A DNA stretch of 64,000 nt from Paramecium sonneborni (lineage: Eukaryota; Ciliophora; Oligohymenophorea; Peniculida; Parameciidae): the NCBI GenBank assembly GCA_905182985.1, contig CAJJDN010000011.1, positions 631,831-695,830 of the forward strand, written 5' to 3'. The position numbers and the translations under genes are program-made. Of this stretch, positions 52,570-64,000 are shown one piece after another. Numbering within the stretch: the stretch's first letter is position 1; every line of letters begins with the position of its first letter. Under the pieces are notes generated by a model. It saw only the letters and a program-made list of their open reading frames with translations. It searched no databases and had not been told where the DNA came from.

Positions 52570-53339
52570 ATGAGCAATATAAAGTATTATAGATAGAGAA
52601 ATTATTAGATTACAAGAAAATTTGAGTAAAGTGAATTAAGATAGGCTTATAAGAGAATCATGCTTGAATATCATCCTGATAGAAATCCTCAAATTACATC
52701 AGAATAATTTAATTTTTTGAAAAATATAAATGAAATATTAAAATCAGATGAGGCAAGATAATGTAAAGACTTTTTTTAAAAGTAGAATATGATCAATTTG
52801 GCGTTATTGTAGAAAGCAATATAAATCCATTACCAGCAATCATTTATAGAATTAGATTAACACGATTATTCTTTTACATGATTGTCTTTTTAATTCAATT
52901 AGTCAATACTTAAGATTAAAAGAAAGAATCAAAAAAAATGACAATTTTGGTTTTAATTTTAGGCTTTTTAGACTTTTAATTAGTTGAATAACCATAATAT
53001 TTTTAAAATTCTAGTTTCTTTGCATCGCTAACACTGTTTGAATTTTTGAATGTTTATAGGATAGCTGTTACAATGATTTTTTCATACTTTTTAGCAGAAA
53101 TTAAAAATCAGGAATTAAATAGAAATTAGCAAATAAATAATTTGGATAAAGAAACTATTGATAATTTAGTAAAAGAACATTAAGAAATTTTAAAATCTCA
53201 AAATTCTCTTAAATAAAGAATTTTAAATGCATTTCTTATGTTAGCATTGACTGTTTATGCATTATCTAATTTTTATGATTTTAAGACTTTATTTTTAAGA
53301 GTTTTAAAGAGCGTTTAAATAATAGAATAAGATTTATGA
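52570..53339 (+). CDS. membrane J-domain (DnaJ) protein, 249 aa
   Basis: ATG 52570 to TGA 53337-53339, one 20-nt intron (gtaaagactttttttaaaag) that restores the usual ..LEYDQFG end of the J domain. The J domain is at 1-75 with AYKRIMLEYHPDRNP carrying the HPD tripeptide that stimulates Hsp70. Three or four hydrophobic segments follow (RLFFYMIVFLIQLV, ILVLILGFLDF, IAVTMIFSYFL, AFLMLALTVYAL), so it is anchored in a membrane, probably the ER. No Gly/Phe or zinc region, i.e. class III. The stretch of the J domain before AYKR is less standard than usual. Confidence 0.83.
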
Positions 53340-53389
53340 TATATTAATATAAATTTATCTGAAAAATATTTTATTTTAATATTTAGGTT

Positions 53390-54170
53390 CTTTTATCGAT
53401 AATTTTAGTGTAATTAAATTAGTTTAGATAATAAACGTAAAATTACTAATATCTACATTAATTTGAATTAATTCTATTGAGTAAATCCTATACAATAACT
53501 TTATCGAAGTATTTTGATTTCTAGTTAAATTCTTTTTCAAATTTTTTAATACCTCTTCTTCAATGGTTTTTAAATTTGATCGAATTTATATAATTATTTA
53601 TTTATTGGTTTTGTCCATACAATATATGCAATTCAGAAATCAAAATTTGTTTTCAAAAATAAATTGAATTCATTATTGTAAGGTAATCTTTTATTGGTAA
53701 ATATGATTCATTAGGTCTGTTACTATAGAAAAAGAGATTTCTGCATAATTATTCATCCTAATCATCTCTAAAAATCTCATCAAATAAGTTCCTCTAAAAA
53801 TGTCTTTTTTTTTGCTATTTGATGAAGTCATGGGTATTTAAAGTTTTATGGGACTTAGATTTTGGGATTGAGTTATAGAATCCTGGAGGGAATGAATAAA
53901 ATTTTTTATTTTTTTTCAATTTTCATTATGAAGCTTAATTTGATGAATTTTCTTTTTAATACAATCAAGTTATATGATTGCTTTAAATAGTTAAGTGTTT
54001 TGGATTAAAAAATAAATTAAAAATTAAATCTAATTAAAGTCTTTTTATAATCTCTAAATTTTTGGATTTTGCTAAAAGCTCTCTATCATTTAATATTTTT
54101 TTATGAAAAATTTTCCATCAAAACATTTCAAATAGGCTCTTTTCTTATATCTAAACAAAATATTGTCCAT
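53390..54170 (-). pseudogene. degenerate minus-strand coding remnants
   Basis: From about 53,790 a frame reads NLFDEIFRDDQDEQLCRNLF and on for 130 codons with good composition but has two in-frame TGA codons not removable as introns. A second stretch near 54,050 (NDRELLAKSKNLEIIKRL) is in another register. Family unknown. 54,171-54,508 shows nothing. Confidence 0.35.
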
Positions 54171-54508
54171 CTTCTCTTTTTTTCTTTTATGATCCCTTGT
54201 ATTATTAATTTTTTACAATAAGAAGAACAACTACAAGAAAACTTAATTGTTACTTCCTTTGTTATAAGATAATATAATTGGGTATATCATAACCAAAAAT
54301 TAATATATGCAGTCTGTTTTAATGAATTCAATAATTCAACTGAAACAAGAAAAATAACTGAATAAAAATTTCATGATTTTTTATGGATTGAGATTATTAA
54401 TTTAATCATTTTTTTATTTGTAAATATAATGCTTTCTAGATCCATAATAAATGAAAGTTAATTAGAAGGATAATAATTAATATATTAAATTAAATTATCA
54501 GTTAAATA

Positions 54509-55227
54509 ATGTTTGAAAATAATAGTGTTAAATATGTTCCATCAGTGCCTAAAATAGTTGATCCTGAACCAATAACTTGTATAATTGAACCAAGTATTTG
54601 AATATATTGAAAATTATAGGTGAAGATGAAGGAGGTCTATATTTAGGTAATTTGGAAGCAGCAAATAATATTGATTTATTAAGAAAAATGAAAATTCGAG
54701 CAGTACTAACAGCAAGTTAAGAGACCGCAATCAAATACTAAGAGCATGTTGTTCATTTTCACGAAATTATTATGGCTCATGATAAGGCAGATTACGATAT
54801 CATTTAACACTTTGAATAGGCTTATGAGTTTATTGATAGACATAGAAAATACACAAATGTCTTTGTACATTGCTTTGCAGGTATAAGTAGATCTGCTTCA
54901 ATGGTCATTGCTTACTTAATGAAAAAATATAATTTATCATTCGAAAAAGCACTTTGGAATGTAAAGGCTAAGAGAAGATAAGTGCAACCTAATGTTGGAT
55001 TTATTAGATAATTGTAAAAATATGAAAACGTACTAAAAAATCAAGCAATTTCTACTGCACCATCAAGAATTCAATATTAGTAATAATAATTCCCATAATA
55101 TGGTTTCATTTAATAATAAATCCAGCAGCCAATCTAACAATCAATTATGACACCATTTATTTAATAATCTGTCCAATAACCATGGAATCAATCATAACGT
55201 TATGATGAATTAGTTTAATATTATTGA
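54509..55227 (+). CDS. dual-specificity phosphatase with Gln-rich tail, 230 aa
   Basis: ATG 54509 to TGA 55225-55227, one 26-nt intron (gtatttgaat...ttatag). Catalytic core at about 25-170: GLYLGNLEAANN, general-acid region HDKADYDI, and active loop [18 protein letters not shown]. Closer to canonical DUSPs than the gene at 31,470. The C-terminal 60 residues are Gln/Pro-rich (PIQQSIMTPFIQQSVQQPW), coded mostly by TAA/TAG. Possible roles are MAPK or other phosphoprotein dephosphorylation; cytosolic. Confidence 0.9.
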
Positions 55228-55440
55228 TTATTATAAAGACTTTAAATCTATAACTATACTAGTATTATTTATATTTCTTCTAAATTTTTAATAAAATTCA
55301 TTACAGTAAATTTATTAATTAATTTTTATTATTTATGTTTGAAAACCTTTTGAATAAATTAACAGAGAAAGTACTCAAACATTTAAATAAAAGGCATTTT
55401 ATAAGTAGTGAATCAAAGATTATATATAATTATAATTTAA

Positions 55441-56483
55441 ATGTAATTTTAATAGTAGCATCATAATTCTCTTTCTAAACGAAAATCAGTTAATAAAGCA
55501 ACCAGTGTTATTGAAGACCCCTTATAGGTATTTTTAGCTGATAGCAACTACTAAGAATTTAAATCTTCTAAAAAAAACAACAATAAAAAATTTAAAACTG
55601 AACATACCCTATAAGTCTAAAAAAACTTATAATTAAAATTCATTCGCTTAAAGCAATAAAAAAGTATTTGAAGTCTTCATTTAGTTTACAATTTTTGCTT
55701 ATGAAGTTTTGGAATGGGAAATAATTTAAATTCCACTTCCTATCGAAGTTATTTAATTTTTTTCATACTTAAAATTTTAATGCTATTTAGGTATAATAGT
55801 ATAACCTTTTAATACTTATGTATATATAATATAAAATTAAGTAAAAATTAACTAAAGTTCTTAAATAAAATCATAGAAAAGGATGGATCTAGAAAAAAAT
55901 GAGAATCTATAAAGAAACAAAACGACAATAAATTTTTATGCTTTAGCAGTAAAAACACTAGCTTATGAAAACATAAAGATTGGTATAAAAAGAATTAAGA
56001 AATGTTATGGATTTAAATATAATAGATAAGAATGGGAGTTGATTATGAATTAATTAAAATTGTACAAACAAAAAATATAATATTTTTCCTCAAACGTTAA
56101 TTCAATTAATTTCTTAACAAAATAGAAGGATTTAGACTAAGATTGTATTTCAAATGGCTGTTAAATAAATTGCATTATATAATATAATCAATCTAAAAGA
56201 TCATAGATAAAAATCCGAATATACAACTGATAATTCTTTAGATGGAGATCCAAATATCAAAATAAAGATTAAAGAACTTTAGGAATAACTAATATTATTA
56301 TTACTAGAAAATTAAGATGGTATGATATCACCTTTAATTAAGAGTGTATCTTTAAAGAAAATACCTAAATTATAAAAGGAACGTGTTTATTTTGAATTGA
56401 ATTTGATTGAGCTTGGGTTTTCAAAATTGAATAACTTTATAGATACAATTAAGGATGTTATCTAAATAGAAAATAATGAATGA
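55441..56483 (+). CDS. unknown protein(s), exon structure unresolved
   Basis: An ATG at 55441 opens a frame of about 70 codons (Gln/His/Ser start, then SVNKATSVIEDPLQVFLAD). Another open frame starts at ATG 55883 (MDLEKNENLQRNKTTINFYALAV). A third, carrying the best composition, runs from about 56,090 to TGA 56481-56483 (YTTDNSLDGDPNIKIKIKEL, ERVYFELNLIELGFSKLNNF). I could not find short introns that join them convincingly. One gene with missed introns or a partly decayed gene are both possible. The 3' part is repeated at 57,580-57,955. Confidence 0.35.
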
Positions 56484-57578
56484 AATAATATTTATGTAAA
56501 ACTAAATTTAACTAAATTTTCAAATAATAAATTATGTAAATATAATATTTGGATAATCTTTAATCAGATAAAAATCTTTTCAAACTTATAGAAGACAAGA
56601 AAGGAGAATTTAAAGTTTATTGATGAAATGTTAGGTGTATAAATATTATCAACTATAAGGAAATGAAAATAAGCAAAATGACACCTATTCTATATAAGAT
56701 TGATCAGAAAAATCAAAGAATTCATTAGGTATGAGAAGTTATATAAATTATGGTTAAGGTGAAATTCAAGTTGATTTTGATTTAACTAAAGAATTACAAA
56801 TCTCTCTCTTAAAATAATAAGAATATAAAAATGAATTAATTTTTATTTTGTTAAATTTTTCAATACTTTAATAATTGAAGTTGAATATTAACAAAGAAAC
56901 TATATTCATAAAGATCACATTTAAGTGAAGTAATTATCTAGAAGTTCTTCATAGTGACTATTAAATTTCCCTTATGCTTTGGAACATTAATGAAGTATTT
57001 TACAACATTCAGTGCTTTCTGATTTACAATGTTCGCTGATACTGTTTATAAATTACTTAGCTTAAATTTTATTTCTTGGATCTTCAAATATGCTTTTTAT
57101 TGTGGTTCTTTTTTTTCCAAAAGAAGGTAAATCTGTGAGAGTAGGTTATCTAAAGAAATCTCTTTAATGTCTAATTTAAGATTCATAAATTCTCTTTTTC
57201 TCTTTTGTTTAAGATAACAATGCCCTTGCTTTACTCAATGGTTCTCTTAAAGTTAATTTACTTTTAAAATTCATTTCAGGTTAAATTGTATTCAGTAATT
57301 CATAGTATGATGGAGCTAATTTCACATCACAATCTTGATTTATTAAACTAGATATTGAATTAGAATGTTTGTTTATTAATTAATTATGAATGGATTGTTA
57401 TAGCTCTTCAGTTTTAGCAGTATGATTTCCAAGCTTTTTTATTTATTTTGTCTCTCTTTCAAAATCTTTTTGGATTAGGAGAAGCACTTTGTCATCAGAA
57501 TTTATTTTAGCCCTTTTAGTTCTCTTTCTTTAAGTATTAGGTCTTTGTTTTATTTCTTAGTTATTAATGATCTCTCTT
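56108..57578. repeat. segment duplicated at 57,580-59,050 across one N
   Basis: 1,471 bp identical by eye to 57,580-59,050 (offset 1,472). The two copies are separated by a single N at 57,579. Both genes within are truncated in one copy and continuous in the other, so this is most likely an unmerged contig overlap. Confidence 0.85.
56915..57578 (-). CDS. first placement, truncated, of the gene at 58,387-59,187
   Basis: Identical to the 3' part of that gene and cut at the N at 57,579. Not an independent gene. Confidence 0.6.
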
Positions 57579-58386
57579 NAATTTCTTAACAAAATAGAAG
57601 GATTTAGACTAAGATTGTATTTCAAATGGCTGTTAAATAAATTGCATTATATAATATAATCAATCTAAAAGATCATAGATAAAAATCCGAATATACAACT
57701 GATAATTCTTTAGATGGAGATCCAAATATCAAAATAAAGATTAAAGAACTTTAGGAATAACTAATATTATTATTACTAGAAAATTAAGATGGTATGATAT
57801 CACCTTTAATTAAGAGTGTATCTTTAAAGAAAATACCTAAATTATAAAAGGAACGTGTTTATTTTGAATTGAATTTGATTGAGCTTGGGTTTTCAAAATT
57901 GAATAACTTTATAGATACAATTAAGGATGTTATCTAAATAGAAAATAATGAATGAAATAATATTTATGTAAAACTAAATTTAACTAAATTTTCAAATAAT
58001 AAATTATGTAAATATAATATTTGGATAATCTTTAATCAGATAAAAATCTTTTCAAACTTATAGAAGACAAGAAAGGAGAATTTAAAGTTTATTGATGAAA
58101 TGTTAGGTGTATAAATATTATCAACTATAAGGAAATGAAAATAAGCAAAATGACACCTATTCTATATAAGATTGATCAGAAAAATCAAAGAATTCATTAG
58201 GTATGAGAAGTTATATAAATTATGGTTAAGGTGAAATTCAAGTTGATTTTGATTTAACTAAAGAATTACAAATCTCTCTCTTAAAATAATAAGAATATAA
58301 AAATGAATTAATTTTTATTTTGTTAAATTTTTCAATACTTTAATAATTGAAGTTGAATATTAACAAAGAAACTATATTCATAAAGA

Positions 58387-59187
58387 TCACATTTAAGTGA
58401 AGTAATTATCTAGAAGTTCTTCATAGTGACTATTAAATTTCCCTTATGCTTTGGAACATTAATGAAGTATTTTACAACATTCAGTGCTTTCTGATTTACA
58501 ATGTTCGCTGATACTGTTTATAAATTACTTAGCTTAAATTTTATTTCTTGGATCTTCAAATATGCTTTTTATTGTGGTTCTTTTTTTTCCAAAAGAAGGT
58601 AAATCTGTGAGAGTAGGTTATCTAAAGAAATCTCTTTAATGTCTAATTTAAGATTCATAAATTCTCTTTTTCTCTTTTGTTTAAGATAACAATGCCCTTG
58701 CTTTACTCAATGGTTCTCTTAAAGTTAATTTACTTTTAAAATTCATTTCAGGTTAAATTGTATTCAGTAATTCATAGTATGATGGAGCTAATTTCACATC
58801 ACAATCTTGATTTATTAAACTAGATATTGAATTAGAATGTTTGTTTATTAATTAATTATGAATGGATTGTTATAGCTCTTCAGTTTTAGCAGTATGATTT
58901 CCAAGCTTTTTTATTTATTTTGTCTCTCTTTCAAAATCTTTTTGGATTAGGAGAAGCACTTTGTCATCAGAATTTATTTTAGCCCTTTTAGTTCTCTTTC
59001 TTTAAGTATTAGGTCTTTGTTTTATTTCTTAGTTATTAATGATCTCTCTTTCAGCATTCAATTTACCATAGATTCTTAACATTACTGGATTTATGGAAGG
59101 TTGAGTCTCTAAGGAGTATAAAATAGAATTTTAACTTGTCATGAAGGATTTAAACATCATCATATTTTTGATATACCTAGGACTCAT
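58387..59187 (-). CDS. basic protein of unknown function, 266 aa
   Basis: ATG 59187 to TGA 58387-58389, intronless, 267 codons. Lys/Arg/Ser/Gln-rich throughout with an Arg/Lys cluster near residue 65-75 (RPNTQRKRTKRAK), helical central region (LLLIQKDFERETKQIKKLG) and a C-terminal part with three Cys (EHCKSESTECCKILH). No membrane segment or known domain. The basic cluster could be a nuclear signal. Confidence 0.65.
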
Positions 59188-59329
59188 TCTTATTTCACCT
59201 AGTTGGCTTTTCATTAATTAAGGTTTAATAAAATATAATTCTTAATTAGTTCAATATTTTACAATGTTGAAAATGTAATTCAAACAAGAGGATTCTTGCC
59301 AGATTTGAAACATTAAATTAGTTTATACA

Positions 59330-60300
59330 ATCCTTAATATAGCTAATTTATTAGGAATTGATTAATAACTATATTAGCTTTACTTTGTATGGCAGAATGA
59401 CATTTGATTACTTGGCTATTGATAAATTACAATTAGAAATTTATAAAAAATAAGGGACAAATGAAAAACAAAGACAAGCTAATGTAATTTTATCAATCAT
59501 TAAATAACATCATATGCTTCTTTGTGCACTCCTTATTGGTTTTGCATTTGTAAAGAATCACTTCCTATATTTTTGCTAAAGTTCTTCCACAAGCATTAGC
59601 AATTTAAATATTATTTTACTGAATAAATTTATAGAATACTTTGTCTACCTAAACAATAAAAAAAATATAAAGAAAGATTTTTCATGTTTATTTGTAATCT
59701 TGATAATTTTTGCAGGAGAAATCATACCTTAGATGTTTTGTATCTGTACCTTAACAATTAATTATTACTGAAAGTTTAACACCAATAGTTAAAGATTAAT
59801 AATTCTATTTTAGCCAATTAGTTATCTTTTAGCTAAGATGTTAGATGCTTATTTTGATGATCATGGATCGACCAGATTCGACCAGATTCTAAAAAAATGA
59901 ATTAAAAGCTTTAATAGAATTGCATGAAATTTAAAAATATGCTACAAGAGATGGTCGTGGTACTTAGGATTCACTCAAGTAGAATCTAATATGATTATTT
60001 CTTCTATTGATTTGAGAGATAAAACTGTTGGATTAGTCCTGATCCCTCTTTAAAATTTTTTTTTTATTAATAAAAATAATGAACTAATAAAGATACATTA
60101 GCAAAAATATCATCCTCTGGTTATTCTTAAATCACAATTTATGAGAATTAAAAAAAAAAATTATTGGAATCAGAATCATTAAAGCTAAATAATTGGTTGA
60201 TATGAAATTAATTAAAAAAGAGATATCTGAATTAAATAATCTTGTTAAACCTGTTCTTTTATTTAAAATAATACCTCTTTATTTTAAATGCTTATAAATA
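59330..60300 (+). pseudogene. CNNM-type (DUF21 plus CBS) transporter remnant
   Basis: Blocks of the CNNM/Mam3 family are in order but not in one frame: DYLAIDKLQLEIYKKQGTNE and ANVILSIIKQHHMLLCALLI (DUF21 membrane domain), GEIIPQ, then ELKALIELHEI, VESNMIISSIDLRDKTVG, and a CBS part (ISSSGYSQITIYENQKKK). Frame changes occur near 59,575, 59,890 and 59,965 and several TGA codons interrupt. A 10-bp direct duplication (cgaccagatt) at about 59,868-59,887 lies just before one break. Active family members move Mg2+ or other divalent ions. The part after 59,658 is repeated at 61,631 onwards. Confidence 0.6.
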
Positions 60301-61629
60301 AACTGCTACATCAAGAAATCCTAATTTTCAAATTGTTATAAAAAAATAATTTTTGGATTTAGTTTCTCAAAAATGTTATTTAAGAAAATTGTTAAAAAGG
60401 AGTTTAATGATTAAGATAATCACATAATGATAAATTCGGTATGATCTCTATAATTATTTCTAGTTAAAACCTCACTAAATAGCAAAATACTTCTTGAAGC
60501 TGAAGAAATGAAATACATTATATTAATATTTTAGATAATTATTTAATTTTTATTATTCAATATTATCTTTCTCTTTTTATTTCATATTAATTCATCTATT
60601 AATTAAAGGATTTTCAAAGTTAATTCCAATTCATAATGATCTTGAATAAATTTAATAACATCATCTTAGACTTTTTAATTCACTTCTTTGTATGATCCTT
60701 CTTTTGATAAGTCATAAACTTTAAATTATTCTTCATCCTAAATTTCAATTACATCTTATGATAAACTATTAGCTGTAAATGATTCTTATTTTGATTAATC
60801 TTATACTTTATTTGTATTTTATTTTGATGAATGCCACCATAATGAATTCTTAATAAAAAACTTTAAAAATATTTCAAAGATTTAGTCTTAAGGTATATCA
60901 TCAATTTAAAATTTAAAATCTTAAAGTAGTTTTTCTTTGATTAATTTTGATTAAGTTAAGCATTCTTTAATTGTTTTATCAATAGATTCAAATGCTCTAT
61001 TTGCTCTTTACCTTTCTTTTTCTATATACTTTTTTAGTAATTCATAATATTAATTTTTTGTAATTCCTGTTATTAAATAAGAGTTTTATAATTTATCTCC
61101 ATAATATTATTAGAATTATTTCACAAATAAAGGTTAAAAATAACTTAAGAAGTATTATTAGATTTTTAGTGTTTATTCTTTATAATTATTTTGTTATTAT
61201 ATTTCTTATTCAGTTGGTTATACTATATTTTCTTCAAATTGAATATTTAATTTTAATATTTCATCTAATTAAATAAGCAATTCTTTTTCACATTAATATC
61301 TTTATTTTTGAAATTTATGATAATCTTCAATTTCATTTTTCTTCATTGTTTATTTAGATATATCAACAAAACTAAATTTAGATTTTAAATGCTTACTCTT
61401 TAATAAATTGATTAACTATTTCAATCATGTCTTTAAATTGTTTTTTATTATTTATATTACTTACTTTTTTTAAATTTTCTAACAATTTCTAAATTCTTTC
61501 ATCTTAATATAATTCTAGAAATTATTTAATAATTTTTTTAATAGCTTTCACATCCATACAAATATTTTCATCTTCTTCATTTAAAGTCTTTGAAATACTT
61601 AAATATTAAACAAAATAAATTTTATCTAT
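59658..61629. repeat. segment duplicated at 61,631-63,602 across one N
   Basis: 1,972 bp repeated at offset 1,973, with one N at 61,630. One difference seen: T at 61,146 versus A at 63,119. Contains the CNNM remnant 3' part and most of the coiled-coil gene. Confidence 0.85.
60582..61629 (-). CDS. first placement, 5'-truncated, of the coiled-coil gene at 62,555
   Basis: Same frame and intron as the gene ending at 62,555, cut by the N at 61,630. The single base difference at 61,146 would change one Phe to Leu. Likely one locus. Confidence 0.55.
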
Positions 61630-62554
61630 NAAAAAAAATATAAAGAAAGATTTTTCATGTTTATTTGTAATCTTGATAATTTTTGCAGGAGAAATCATAC
61701 CTTAGATGTTTTGTATCTGTACCTTAACAATTAATTATTACTGAAAGTTTAACACCAATAGTTAAAGATTAATAATTCTATTTTAGCCAATTAGTTATCT
61801 TTTAGCTAAGATGTTAGATGCTTATTTTGATGATCATGGATCGACCAGATTCGACCAGATTCTAAAAAAATGAATTAAAAGCTTTAATAGAATTGCATGA
61901 AATTTAAAAATATGCTACAAGAGATGGTCGTGGTACTTAGGATTCACTCAAGTAGAATCTAATATGATTATTTCTTCTATTGATTTGAGAGATAAAACTG
62001 TTGGATTAGTCCTGATCCCTCTTTAAAATTTTTTTTTTATTAATAAAAATAATGAACTAATAAAGATACATTAGCAAAAATATCATCCTCTGGTTATTCT
62101 TAAATCACAATTTATGAGAATTAAAAAAAAAAATTATTGGAATCAGAATCATTAAAGCTAAATAATTGGTTGATATGAAATTAATTAAAAAAGAGATATC
62201 TGAATTAAATAATCTTGTTAAACCTGTTCTTTTATTTAAAATAATACCTCTTTATTTTAAATGCTTATAAATAAACTGCTACATCAAGAAATCCTAATTT
62301 TCAAATTGTTATAAAAAAATAATTTTTGGATTTAGTTTCTCAAAAATGTTATTTAAGAAAATTGTTAAAAAGGAGTTTAATGATTAAGATAATCACATAA
62401 TGATAAATTCGGTATGATCTCTATAATTATTTCTAGTTAAAACCTCACTAAATAGCAAAATACTTCTTGAAGCTGAAGAAATGAAATACATTATATTAAT
62501 ATTTTAGATAATTATTTAATTTTTATTATTCAATATTATCTTTCTCTTTTTATT

Positions 62555-64000
62555 TCATATTAATTCATCTATTAATTAAAGGATTTTCAAAGTTAATTCC
62601 AATTCATAATGATCTTGAATAAATTTAATAACATCATCTTAGACTTTTTAATTCACTTCTTTGTATGATCCTTCTTTTGATAAGTCATAAACTTTAAATT
62701 ATTCTTCATCCTAAATTTCAATTACATCTTATGATAAACTATTAGCTGTAAATGATTCTTATTTTGATTAATCTTATACTTTATTTGTATTTTATTTTGA
62801 TGAATGCCACCATAATGAATTCTTAATAAAAAACTTTAAAAATATTTCAAAGATTTAGTCTTAAGGTATATCATCAATTTAAAATTTAAAATCTTAAAGT
62901 AGTTTTTCTTTGATTAATTTTGATTAAGTTAAGCATTCTTTAATTGTTTTATCAATAGATTCAAATGCTCTATTTGCTCTTTACCTTTCTTTTTCTATAT
63001 ACTTTTTTAGTAATTCATAATATTAATTTTTTGTAATTCCTGTTATTAAATAAGAGTTTTATAATTTATCTCCATAATATTATTAGAATTATTTCACAAA
63101 TAAAGGTTAAAAATAACTAAAGAAGTATTATTAGATTTTTAGTGTTTATTCTTTATAATTATTTTGTTATTATATTTCTTATTCAGTTGGTTATACTATA
63201 TTTTCTTCAAATTGAATATTTAATTTTAATATTTCATCTAATTAAATAAGCAATTCTTTTTCACATTAATATCTTTATTTTTGAAATTTATGATAATCTT
63301 CAATTTCATTTTTCTTCATTGTTTATTTAGATATATCAACAAAACTAAATTTAGATTTTAAATGCTTACTCTTTAATAAATTGATTAACTATTTCAATCA
63401 TGTCTTTAAATTGTTTTTTATTATTTATATTACTTACTTTTTTTAAATTTTCTAACAATTTCTAAATTCTTTCATCTTAATATAATTCTAGAAATTATTT
63501 AATAATTTTTTTAATAGCTTTCACATCCATACAAATATTTTCATCTTCTTCATTTAAAGTCTTTGAAATACTTAAATATTAAACAAAATAAATTTTATCT
63601 ATTTCTATAATTGATTGATAAGTAGTAAATTGATTAGATTCGTTCTTGAGTTTGATAAAAATATTGTATAAATTCAATTAACAATGACATAATTTTTTTT
63701 CAGCCATTTTAAATAAATGTTATAAAATGGCTTAAATAATTAAGATGGCTTAGGCTTTAAAGATGACAACATATTAAGATTTCTAAATAAATGAATATTA
63801 AATACAATAGCATCATATAAGTCATTTAATGATACACATTCTTAATAAGGAATTTAATATTAAATAAACCCATCTTCATATTATTTATTCCCAATTATAT
63901 AGGGATTGTTTTCAAACTCATCAATCTTTAATAATTCTTTTTCTTCACAATTCACTTTTTAACAAATTATTTTGAAATTCTACCACCCTTTCATTTCTTT
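62555..64000 (-). CDS. coiled-coil protein, 5' end outside window
   Basis: TGA 62555-62557; the frame runs to the window edge through a 25-nt intron (gtaagcattt...tttag, near 63,330) and a 23-nt intron (gtatttaata...tttag, near 63,785), 466 codons in view counting the stop. Residues are Lys/Glu/Gln/Ile-rich with long helical stretches (KAIKKIIKQFLELYQDERIQ, KYIEKERQRANRAFESIDKT) and an acidic/Ser linker near the C-terminus. An internal ATG at 63,707 could start a shorter form, but the upstream exon is well formed (ENNPYIIGNKQYEDGF). No known domain. Confidence 0.65.

Overview
The window is macronuclear-type DNA of a ciliate, most likely a Paramecium. Three things show this. Long conserved reading frames open only when TAA and TAG are read as glutamine and TGA is the only stop. 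Almost every gene is interrupted by tiny GT-AG introns, mostly 20-29 nt with a few of 33-38 nt. The DNA is very AT-rich with short intergenic spacers. I read frames by eye on both strands with that code. For most gene models the exon lengths, after intron removal, sum exactly to a multiple of three and the frame runs to a TGA.

Layout. 1-3.8 kb: the 3' part of a very large type I membrane protein gene. 4.3-7.1 kb: an HMG-box-like protein, a double cyclic-nucleotide-binding protein, and a CIAO2/MIP18 iron-sulphur assembly factor divergent from it across 45 bp. 7.5-14.2 kb: a PP2C remnant, a second giant type I membrane protein, a small protein, a PB1 protein, CHMP6/VPS20 and a coiled-coil protein. 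14.3-20.2 kb: an arrestin-fold protein, a fidgetin-like AAA ATPase and a cyclic-nucleotide-type K+ channel. 20.2-36 kb: a disturbed region built round a 1,273-bp inverted repeat that carries a helix-turn-helix gene, appears in five placements and abuts runs of N. Its 7.3-kb centre holds a gene of unknown family, a decayed membrane-sensor gene, an otubain-like protein lacking the catalytic Cys, an RCC1-repeat protein and a dual-specificity phosphatase. 36-49 kb: small membrane proteins, a multi-pass receptor-like protein, glutathione peroxidase, MAPK15/ERK7, a TLDc protein, ARMC9, a C2H2 protein and a diverged paralogue of the helix-turn-helix gene. 49.6-64 kb: a membrane RING-H2 ligase, a membrane J-protein, a second dual-specificity phosphatase, unknown proteins, a decayed CNNM-type transporter and a coiled-coil protein cut by the window edge.

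Three segments (51,073-51,799; 56,108-57,578; 59,658-61,629) are repeated immediately downstream across N characters. They look like unmerged contig ends rather than real duplications, so the second copy carries the complete gene in each case. The inverted repeat is treated the same way in part, but its two orientations lie in different unique flanks and so are probably real.

There is no operon logic here; genes are independent eukaryotic units. A functional theme is cilium and basal-body biology (MAPK15, ARMC9) plus cyclic-nucleotide and membrane signalling. The most interesting item is the helix-turn-helix protein family, seen twice in the window, once inside the inverted repeat.
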